Positions 27,552-32,996 of a DNA stretch of 32,996 nucleotides are shown here, piece by piece. The position numbers were made by a program, and so were the translations under genes. The notes under the pieces are model-generated. The model saw only the letters and a program-made list of their open reading frames with translations. It was not told the DNA's origin and searched no databases. Every line of letters starts with the position of its first letter. Within the stretch, counting starts at the first letter, position 1. The stretch comes from Rhodoblastus sphagnicola (GTDB lineage: Bacteria > Pseudomonadota > Alphaproteobacteria > Rhizobiales > Beijerinckiaceae), in assembly GCF_002937075.1 (NCBI RefSeq), contig NZ_NHSJ01000078.1, forward strand, positions 1 to 32,996, written 5' to 3'.

Positions 27552-27613
27552 GATCTTCACCCTTTCAGCGCTCTTTGAGACGCGCTCGTCTGGCGGACTG
27601 AAGTTCAGCTCCA

Positions 27614-28033
27614 CTATGTGATCTCAATTGTCTTAACGATTCGCTCTGGCTCGGGGCGAACCAGATCGACGGACAGGAGTCCGTCGGCAAGATCGGCGCC
27701 CAGAACCTGCATGCCCTCGGCCAGCAGGAAACTGCGCTGGAACTGCCGCGCGGCTATGCCGCGATGAAGATATTGCCGCTCCCGGTCGTCCTGCTGCCGA
27801 CCGCGGATCACCAATTGCCCCTCTTCCAGCGTGATGGACAATTGCTCGCGGCTGAAGCCGGCGACGGCGAGGGTGATGCGCAAGCGATCCGGCGCGACCT
27901 CATCGCTGGCGATGCGTTCGATATTATAGGGCGGATAGCCATCCGAGGCGGATCGCGTCACGCGCTCCAGAGCCTTCTCGATCTCGTCGAAGCCCAACAA
28001 GAATGGGGAGTTCATCAAGGTCGGACGCGACAT
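27614..28033 (-). CDS. Small heat shock protein, Hsp20/alpha-crystallin family
   Basis: A 139-residue ATP-independent holdase that binds unfolding proteins during heat stress. It begins MSRPTLMNSPFLLGFDEIEK and then has the rhizobial-type YPPYNIERI, with the alpha-crystallin domain at about residues 36-130 (ITLAVAGFSREQLSITLEEG, RGIAARQFQRSFLLAEGM, GLLSVDLVRPEPER). ATG 28033 has an AAGGG upstream. A heat-shock sigma factor promoter lies about 75-100 bp upstream, and the DUF1150 gene follows. Confidence 0.93.
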   Translation of the reverse strand: MSRPTLMNSPFLLGFDEIEKALERVTRSASDGYPPYNIERIASDEVAPDRLRITLAVAGFSREQLSITLEEGQLVIRGRQQDDRERQYLHRGIAARQFQRSFLLAEGMQVLGADLADGLLSVDLVRPEPERIVKTIEIT

Positions 28034-28105
28034 TGCGAAGCCCTTTCAGGCGCCTCGTGGATCTCGGGGGCCCGAAGCGCCCCCCGGCTCATCGCCGTAT
28101 GGGCG

Positions 28106-28134
28106 ATATGGCGTTCGCCCGGACAAGTTTCAAG
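28106..28134 (-). promoter_or_regulatory. RpoH (sigma32-type) promoter of the hsp20-DUF1150 operon
   Basis: On the minus strand CTTGAA (28134-28129) is followed after 17 bp by CCATAT (28111-28106), matching the alphaproteobacterial RpoH pattern CTTGAA / CCATNT closely. The predicted transcript would start near 28098, giving a leader of about 65 nt before the hsp20 ATG. Confidence 0.7.
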
Positions 28135-28167
28135 CCCCCGGCGCAGCTTGCGTCAGGCGCCTTCCCT

Positions 28168-29163
28168 TTACAGCATCGAGGGCAACACGCGGTCCGGCGG
28201 ACGGTGGCCATCGGCGAAGGTCTTTATGTTGATGATGACCTTTTCACCCATGTCGACGCGGCCCTCGATGGTGCAGGATCCCATGTGGGGCAGCAGGGTC
28301 ACCTTGCCTTCCCGCGCCAGCGTCATCAATTTCGCGGAGACGGCGGGCTCGTGCGAGAACACGTCGAGCCCGGCGCCCGCCAGTTCCCCGCCTTCAAGCA
28401 TGCGCACCAGCGCGTTTTCGTCGATGATGTCGCCGCGCGAGGTGTTGACGATCACCGCGTCGGGATGGAGATGTTTCAGACGGCGCGGCGACAGGAGATG
28501 GAAGGTCGCGGGCGTGTGCGGGCAGTTGATCGAGACGATGTCGACCCGCGACAGCAATATGTCGAGCGAATCAAAATAGGTCGCGCCCAGCTCCCGCTCG
28601 ACCGCCTCCGACACGCGGCGGCGGTTGTGATAGGCGATGGAAAGCCCGAACGCCTTGGCGCGGCGGGCCAAGGCCTGGCCGATGCGGCCCATCCCGATGA
28701 TGCCGAGTCTCTTGCCGGTGAGGCGATGGCCGAGCATCCAGGTCGGCGACCAGCCGCCCCAGTGGCCGTCGGCGAGCGCGCCGGCGCCTTCGACAAGGCG
28801 GCGCGACACGGCGATGATCAGGCCCATGGCCATGTCGGCGGTGTCTTCGGTGAGGACGCCGGGCGTGTTGGTGACGGTGACGCCACGCCGCAAGGCGGAG
28901 GTCACGTCGATATGGTCGACGCCATTGCCGAAATTGGCGATCAGCTTGAGACCGTCGCCGGCCTTGGCGATCAGATGGGCGTCGATGCGATCGGTGATGG
29001 TGGGAACCAGCACGTCGGCGGTCGCCATCGCCTCCGCCAGTTCCGCCGGGGTCATCGGGCGGTCGGTCTCGTTGAAGCGCGCGTCGAACAATTCGCGCAT
29101 CCGCTCTTCCACCACATCCGGCAATTTGCGGGTCACGATGACGAGCGGTTTCCTGTTGCCCAT
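28168..29163 (-). CDS. D-isomer-specific 2-hydroxyacid dehydrogenase (glyoxylate/hydroxypyruvate reductase-like)
   Basis: A 331-residue NAD(P)H-dependent dehydrogenase reducing 2-keto acids to D-2-hydroxyacids. The nucleotide-binding motif GIIGMGRIGQALARRAKAFG is in the middle, preceded by the substrate-side NFGNGVDHIDV. The catalytic triad is seen as Arg in NTSRGDIIDE (near 240), Glu in DVFSHEP (near 271) and His in LPHMGSCT (near 292). It resembles the GyaR group acting on glyoxylate or hydroxypyruvate; the cofactor and exact substrate are not fixed by sequence. ATG 29163. It is divergent from a secreted SH3 protein, 167 bp away. Confidence 0.9.
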   Translation of the reverse strand: MGNRKPLVIVTRKLPDVVEERMRELFDARFNETDRPMTPAELAEAMATADVLVPTITDRIDAHLIAKAGDGLKLIANFGNGVDHIDVTSALRRGVTVTNTPGVLTEDTADMAMGLIIAVSRRLVEGAGALADGHWGGWSPTWMLGHRLTGKRLGIIGMGRIGQALARRAKAFGLSIAYHNRRRVSEAVERELGATYFDSLDILLSRVDIVSINCPHTPATFHLLSPRRLKHLHPDAVIVNTSRGDIIDENALVRMLEGGELAGAGLDVFSHEPAVSAKLMTLAREGKVTLLPHMGSCTIEGRVDMGEKVIINIKTFADGHRPPDRVLPSML

Positions 29164-29330
29164 GGTCTTCCCCTGCCGGCCGCCGCGAATTTGGCTAAAC
29201 CGATCATTAACTCTGGCGGAGCGACAACAGATTGACCAGCATCAAACCCCGTGCGCCCCGTCCTTGCTTCCTAGCAGATGCTTTGGCAAAGGCAAGGCAG
29301 GGGAGCCTCAAGTCGAGAGACCGTCCCGCC

Positions 29331-29864
29331 ATGCCGCCCCGTTTCAGCGCCTTCGCCGTCGTTATTCTGTGCGCGCTCCCCGCCCTGATGACTTTTGACG
29401 TTCCGGCGCGCGCGCAGCAGGCGAAGGGCTCGGTCACGGGCCTGCCGCTGCCGCGCTACGTCAGCCTCAAGTCGAGCGCGGTCAATCTGCGGGAAGGGCC
29501 GTCCAAGGACCACGCCACCAAATGGATCTACCAGCGGATCGGCCTGCCGGTGGAGATCATCGCCGAATTTGCGACATGGCGTCGCATCCGCGATTCCGAG
29601 GGCGCCGACGGCTGGGTTCTGCATTCGCTGCTGTCGGGCAAGCGCACCGCGCTGGTCCAGCCCTGGAAGAAGGACGCCCCGCCGCTGCCCTTGCGCGCCC
29701 GCCCGGACAAGGACGCCAACCTCACCGCGAAACTCGCGCCCGGCGTCATCGCCAATGTGAAGAAATGCGACGAGGGCTGGTGCCGGTTGCAGGGGTCAGG
29801 TTTCGACGGCTACATGCAGCAGAACGACCTTTGGGGCGTCTATCCCGGCGAAAAGGTGGAGTGA
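29331..29864 (+). CDS. Secreted SH3-domain protein
   Basis: A 177-residue exported protein. The signal peptide is clear: a short basic start (MPPR), a hydrophobic core to about residue 22, and a cut after PARA before QQAKG. Two bacterial SH3-like modules follow: one around SAVNLREGPSKDHATKWIYQ and one around LPLRARPDKDANLTAKLAPG. Bacterial SH3 domains of this type usually bind cell wall material or bring other proteins to it. Target unknown. ATG 29331 sits at the natural start of the signal peptide. The gene is divergent from the dehydrogenase and followed by a hairpin. Confidence 0.85.
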   Translation: MPPRFSAFAVVILCALPALMTFDVPARAQQAKGSVTGLPLPRYVSLKSSAVNLREGPSKDHATKWIYQRIGLPVEIIAEFATWRRIRDSEGADGWVLHSLLSGKRTALVQPWKKDAPPLPLRARPDKDANLTAKLAPGVIANVKKCDEGWCRLQGSGFDGYMQQNDLWGVYPGEKVE

Positions 29865-29873
29865 GGATTTAAA

Positions 29874-29925
29874 AGCGCAACCGGTGAGCACACGTTCACC
29901 GATTGCGCTCTAAATTTTTGTTTTT
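29874..29925 (+). terminator. Hairpin with T-rich tail after the SH3 gene
   Basis: Arms 29874-29887 and 29896-29909 pair over 14 bp with one mismatch (AGCGCAA and CGGTGA blocks), with loop GCACACGT, followed by an A/T-rich stretch with TTTTTG and TTTTT. It merges with dispersed repeat copy 2, so it may be part of that element as well as a terminator. Confidence 0.55.
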
Positions 29926-29974
29926 AAGCATTTTCTTCACGCGATCCGGCATCCGCTTCGCTTGAAAACGCTCT
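29907..29974 (-). repeat. Dispersed intergenic repeat, copy 2 (TAGAGCATTTTC family)
   Basis: Same element as 9-76, in the same orientation relative to the window (about 59 of 68 positions identical by eye). It lies between the SH3 gene and the second chemoreceptor. Confidence 0.75.
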
Positions 29975-30000
29975 GGCCGCGCTCCGAGATTTCGCCGGTC

Positions 30001-30037
30001 TGTTTTCGCGGATTGTGAAGCGATCTCTCGGAAACCG
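30001..30037 (-). repeat. 37-bp hairpin repeat, copy 1 (second repeat family)
   Basis: It matches 32627-32663 at 34 of 37 positions (differences at positions 14, 16 and 28). It sits two bases downstream of the stop of a minus-strand gene and can fold into a bulged hairpin (GATCGCTTC region). Confidence 0.7.
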
Positions 30038-30039
30038 TC

Positions 30040-31494
30040 TTACGCCGCGATATCGGCCATGAAGCGGTCCACTTCGGCCCGCAATTTCTGCGCCTGTTCG
30101 TCGAGCTCCTCGGATTCCGTGCGCACGGTCTCGGCCGCCTTGCGCGCTTCCTGCGCCGAATCCTCGACGCCGCCGACCGAGCGCGCCACCTGGCCCGTGG
30201 CTTCCGCCGCGCCGCGCGCGCCGCGCGAGATTTCCTCCGTCGCCCGGTTCTGCTCTTCCATCGCCTGCGCGATGGCGTTGGCGTGTTCGTCCACCACATT
30301 CATCGCGCCGGATATGGCGTGAATGATGTCCACCGTCTCGACCGTGGCGTTGCGGATGTTGGCGATATGCTCGGAGACCTCCTCGGTCGCGCGCTGGGTC
30401 TGTTCGGCCAGCGCCTTCACTTCCGAGGCCACCACGGCAAAGCCCTTGCCGGCCTCGCCGGCGCGCGCCGATTCTATGGTGGCGTTGAGCGCGAGCAAGT
30501 TGGTCTTCTGGGCGATGGACTGAATCAGCGACACCACCGCGCCGATCCGCTCCGCCGCCTCGCTCAACAGCGACACCTGCCGCGCCGAGGCGTCGGCGCG
30601 CGCGGCGGCGTCGCGCACCGCCGCCGAGGTTTCCGCGATCTGGCCGGACATGCGATGCAGGGCTTCGGCGATCTGGTCGGAGGCGGTGGCCACCGAGCGC
30701 ACCTCGGTGTCGGACGAGGACGAGGCGTGAGCCGCGCTGGCCGCGAGCTGGGACGTGGTCTGCGCGATATCCGCCAGCGAATGCGCCGAACCGGACATGG
30801 CGTGCGCGCCCTTCAGGACGGCGACGATCACGCCGTCGACGCGGGCCTTGAAGGCGTCGGCCACATCGGCCATGCGCTGCTTGCGCTCCTCTTCATTGGC
30901 ATTCGCCATCTGTTCGCGCTCGCCCGACAGCTTTTCGGTTTCCCGCTTGGCTGAAAAGGCCTCCGTGAGGGCTTCATCCACGCGCTCGGCGGCATTGTGC
31001 AGATTGTTGAGCATCCAGCCCACGCCCTCCACCGCCAGCGCGGCGACGACAATGCGCGCGGCCAGGCGCGTGAGGCTCGGCTCGCCCGCCATCACCCAGG
31101 ACGGCTCGGTGGCGTAGGCGAAAATGTGCCAGACGACGATCAGCCCCGCGCCCGCCGCCGACACGCGGCGGTCGCACCAGCCCGACAGCAGCGCGATAAT
31201 GGCGATGAAGATCATCGACGCGTCGGCCTGGGTCGGCTGGTGTTGCAGCGCGGCCGTCAACGCCGCGCCTATGGCGACCAGACCGAAGGCGCTGGCGATG
31301 CGCGCCGCCAGCGACAGCGGATTTCGAATCAGCAAGACCGTCGCCGTGAGGGCGCCGACCAGCGCCATGCCGACCGGCCAAGTAAATATGCCGGGGCCGA
31401 CGATGGCGGACAAGACCGCAACCGGCGCGACCCCCACCCAGATCAGCAGCATGACGAAAGGCGCAAAGCGTTTTCGAAGAATATCGAGATCCAT
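30040..31494 (-). CDS. Methyl-accepting chemotaxis protein with multi-pass membrane sensor
   Basis: A 484-residue chemoreceptor. In place of a periplasmic ligand domain, the first 160 or so residues form about five to six membrane segments (for example [39 protein letters not shown] and a later [12 protein letters not shown]). No HAMP is obvious. A coiled coil with the signalling hairpin follows ([20 protein letters not shown] near residue 340), and the protein ends RFMADIAA. I chose ATG 31494, with AAAGG six bases upstream; ATG 31521 upstream lacks a ribosome binding site. Its stop is directly followed by a 37-bp repeat. The signal it senses is unknown. Confidence 0.88.
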   Translation of the reverse strand: MDLDILRKRFAPFVMLLIWVGVAPVAVLSAIVGPGIFTWPVGMALVGALTATVLLIRNPLSLAARIASAFGLVAIGAALTAALQHQPTQADASMIFIAIIALLSGWCDRRVSAAGAGLIVVWHIFAYATEPSWVMAGEPSLTRLAARIVVAALAVEGVGWMLNNLHNAAERVDEALTEAFSAKRETEKLSGEREQMANANEEERKQRMADVADAFKARVDGVIVAVLKGAHAMSGSAHSLADIAQTTSQLAASAAHASSSSDTEVRSVATASDQIAEALHRMSGQIAETSAAVRDAAARADASARQVSLLSEAAERIGAVVSLIQSIAQKTNLLALNATIESARAGEAGKGFAVVASEVKALAEQTQRATEEVSEHIANIRNATVETVDIIHAISGAMNVVDEHANAIAQAMEEQNRATEEISRGARGAAEATGQVARSVGGVEDSAQEARKAAETVRTESEELDEQAQKLRAEVDRFMADIAA

Positions 31495-31789
31495 CAGAGG
31501 CCTTTCACAAACACGGTACATGGGTTGTTGCGCGGGAAGCTTGTGGTTGGCTTGTTAGAGAAATTTAAAATTTATCGAGTTGCGACGACGTCTAGAGCGC
31601 GAAGCGTTTCCACGGAAACGCTTCGCGCTCTAGACTCTTTGTTTTCGCATGATCTTTTCCAAAAACCGGTGTCCGCTTTTTGGGATCATGCTCGGGCCGA
31701 AAACCGGCGCGCGGCGCGGCGCAAGCTTCGCAAAACGCCCGGGCGCGAGGATGGCGGGCCGCCCGTGCGAGCGGCGCCAGGAGCGCGGT
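31495..31789. other. Divergent region between the second chemoreceptor and the hupC-like gene
   Basis: About 295 bp. It holds an A/T-rich stretch (31555-31580), then dispersed repeat copy 3 (31590-31691), then a GC-rich stretch that reads openly but has no reliable start before 31790. No clear promoter pair was found. Confidence 0.5.
31590..31691. repeat. Dispersed palindromic repeat, variant copy 3
   Basis: Perfect 22-bp inverted arms at 31590-31611 and 31614-31635 around a two-base centre (GTCTAGAGCGCGAAGCG...), then GCATGATC (31647-31654) and GATCATGC (31684-31691) flanking AAAAACCGGTGTCCGCTTTTT-like sequence. The CTAGAGC edges and the CCGGTGTCC core relate it to copies 1 and 2. Confidence 0.75.
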
Positions 31790-32533
31790 GTGACAGACAT
31801 ATCTGATGACGATCTCGCCGCGCAGCGCGCGCTCATGTTCAGCGAAAGCGCCGGAATCCGCGAGAGCCAGGAAATCCAGACGGCGGTGCTGGTCTATGAG
31901 GTTCCGGTTCGTCTGTGGCACTGGATGAATTTCTTCGCCATCCTCGCGCTGTTCGTCACCGGCTATCTCATCGCCATTCCCACGCCCTCGTTGGGCGGCG
32001 AGGCGAGCGCCCACTTCCTGTTCGGCAATATCCGGCTGATCCACTATGCCGCCGGGCAGGTGTTCGCCTGGGGCTTCCTCGCCCGCGCGCTGTTCGCCCT
32101 GATCGGCAATCACACCTCGCGCGAGATTTTCTACGTGCCGTTCTGGCGGCAAGAATGGCGCAAGGGCTTTTTCCGCATGCTGCGCTGGTACTGCTTCATG
32201 GAGAAGCGCGCGCCGCGCTTCATCGGCCATAATCCCGTCGCGCAGATGATGATGTTCGGCGCTTTCGTTTTGCCGAGCCTGGTGGTGATCTCCACCGGAG
32301 TCGCGCTTTATGTCGAGGCGCTGGGGATGGACCACCCGCTGCGCGTCATCACGGATTTCGTCTTCTCCATCACGGGCGGCTCGCTCCAGACCCATGTCTG
32401 GCATCATCTCGCCATGTGGATGATGGTCGTGTTCGCGATCCTGCACATCTATGCCGCGATCCGCGAGGAAATCATGAGCCGCCAGTCGATGATCTCGACC
32501 ATGATCTCCGGCTGGCGCATGTTCAAGGATTGA
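31790..32533 (+). CDS. HupC/HyaC-like b-type cytochrome subunit (orphan)
   Basis: A 247-residue membrane cytochrome b resembling the Ni,Fe-hydrogenase subunit HupC, which passes electrons from the enzyme to quinone. The match covers nearly the whole length: VYEVPVRLWHWMNFF, GEASAHFLFGNIRLIHYAAG, RWYCFMEKRAPRFIGHNP, HVWHHLAMWMMVVFAILHIY and the ending IREEIMSRQSMISTM. Four or more membrane segments and the haem-ligand histidines (RLWHW, LIHYAAG, VWHHLA, LHIY) are visible. The start GTG 31790 has AGGAG six bases upstream; ATG 31835 is an alternative. No hydrogenase large or small subunit gene is in the window. Confidence 0.85.
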   Translation: MTDISDDDLAAQRALMFSESAGIRESQEIQTAVLVYEVPVRLWHWMNFFAILALFVTGYLIAIPTPSLGGEASAHFLFGNIRLIHYAAGQVFAWGFLARALFALIGNHTSREIFYVPFWRQEWRKGFFRMLRWYCFMEKRAPRFIGHNPVAQMMMFGAFVLPSLVVISTGVALYVEALGMDHPLRVITDFVFSITGGSLQTHVWHHLAMWMMVVFAILHIYAAIREEIMSRQSMISTMISGWRMFKD

Positions 32534-32718
32534 GGGCTGATACGAAATCCGAATGATTTCATTTTTGATTTCGTATTCCGTTCGCGCGGAATTCCGCCTT
32601 CCCGATCTAAGGAATTCCGCGCGAGTTGTTTTCGCGGATCGCGAAGCGATCTCGCGGAAACCGCATGAAACGACGCGCCGCCGGCTCCCGCATCGGGGAG
32701 GCGGCGGCAGGGGCCGTC
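32534..32718. other. Intergenic region rich in inverted repeats between the hupC-like gene and ftsK
   Basis: Contains ATACGAAATC (32540-32549) with GATTTCGTAT (32567-32576), a 10-bp perfect stem with a T-rich loop, and TCGCGCGGAATTCC (32582-32595) with GGAATTCCGCGCGA (32611-32624), a 14-bp perfect stem. These are followed by the second copy of the 37-bp repeat. The first hairpin is a plausible terminator for the hupC-like gene. Confidence 0.6.
32627..32663 (-). repeat. 37-bp hairpin repeat, copy 2
   Basis: 34 of 37 positions identical to 30001-30037, in the same orientation, again downstream of a minus-strand gene (ftsK). The sequence around GATCGCGAAGCGATC is a good local palindrome. Confidence 0.7.
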
Positions 32719-32996
32719 TCAATCCGCGGCGTCGAACGCGCCGCGATCCACCCCGCCTCCGACGAGGATCTGGCGTTTTCCGGCGTGGTTGGCGGGGCCG
32801 ACCACGCCTTCCTTCTCCATGCGCTCGACCAGCGAGGCCGCCTTGTTGTAGCCGACCGAAAGCCGGCGCTGCACATAGGAGGTCGAGCATTTCTTGTCGC
32901 GCAGCACCACCGCCACCGCGCGGTCGTAGAGATCGGCCCCCTCGTCGTCGCCCGTAGACAGCGACGCGGACTCGTCGTCCTCGCCATCGTCCTCGA
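32719..32996 (-). CDS. ftsK: DNA translocase FtsK, C-terminal part (cut by window end)
   Basis: The last 91 or so codons of a gene that continues beyond the window. The sequence reads an acidic linker (EDDGEDDESASLSTGDDEG), then ADLYDRAVAVVLRDKKCSTS, YVQRRLSVGYNKAASLVERM and EKEGVVGPANHAGKRQILV, which is the winged-helix gamma domain that reads the KOPS sequences and activates XerD at dif. The motor domain is outside the window. Because it is truncated here, the start cannot be given. Confidence 0.9.
   Translation of the reverse strand, partial: EDDGEDDESASLSTGDDEGADLYDRAVAVVLRDKKCSTSYVQRRLSVGYNKAASLVERMEKEGVVGPANHAGKRQILVGGGVDRGAFDAAD

Noticed and set aside
28034-28098. ROSE-type RNA thermometer before hsp20
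   Set aside because: No clear pairing of the AAGGG ribosome binding site with a UYGCU-type segment; the RpoH promoter is sufficient.

Overview
The window looks like a chromosomal segment of a GC-rich alphaproteobacterium of the order Hyphomicrobiales (Rhizobiales), perhaps near the Beijerinckiaceae/Methylocystaceae. The evidence is a class I (archaeal-type) lysyl-tRNA synthetase, the zapA-DUF4164 pair beside a gap-pgk-fba cluster, an Hsp20-DUF1150 pair behind an RpoH-type promoter, a TIGR02281-type membrane aspartic protease, and intergenic repeats of a style common in this order (TAGAGCATTTTC and GCATGATC types). The assignment rests on gene content and style only. No rRNA, tRNA, CRISPR array, integrase or transposase was seen. 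Most of the window is housekeeping chromosome.

Layout. 1-3.4 kb: lysK on the minus strand, then a translationally coupled DUF952-pyrD pair on the plus strand and a short coding-like remnant. 3.4-4.3 kb (minus): a DUF4164 coiled-coil gene coupled to zapA; the first carries a 12-unit tetrapeptide repeat. 4.3-8.7 kb: a long leader with a sigma70-like promoter, then gap, pgk, an unrecognised gene and class II fba, with intrinsic terminators after gap and fba. 8.8-14.3 kb: a compact plus-strand run of a TenI/ThiE-like protein, a Sel1-repeat protein, a methyltransferase, an inositol monophosphatase family protein, a coupled MotA/TolQ-like and OmpA-like envelope pair, and a GNAT acetyltransferase whose end overlaps a convergent ABC exporter.

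14.2-19.5 kb: the ABC exporter, rpmE (zinc-free L31), a chemoreceptor combining an apparent NIT sensor with a C-terminal PilZ domain, and the aspartic protease. 19.7-22.3 kb: three Tad pilus pseudopilin-type genes (TadE-like, TadE-like, TadG-like with a vWA domain) with no other tad genes nearby. 22.4-27.1 kb: hrpB diverging from kup. 27.1-28.1 kb: a REP/BIME-like inverted pair, then DUF1150 and Hsp20 under a heat-shock promoter. 28.2-29.9 kb: a D-2-hydroxyacid dehydrogenase diverging from a secreted SH3 protein. 30.0-33.0 kb: a chemoreceptor with a multi-pass membrane sensor, an orphan HupC-like cytochrome b, and the 3' end of ftsK.

Functional themes are central carbon metabolism (gap, pgk, fba), division and chromosome segregation (zapA, ftsK), envelope energetics (MotA/OmpA-like pair), surface pili (tad genes) and chemosensing (two chemoreceptors, one probably tied to c-di-GMP). 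I found no convincing complete new system. The best leads are the NIT-PilZ chemoreceptor, the MotA/OmpA-like pair, the unknown gene inside the glycolytic cluster, the orphan HupC, the repeat expansions inside two genes, and the dispersed repeats, one of which supplies the lysK stop codon.
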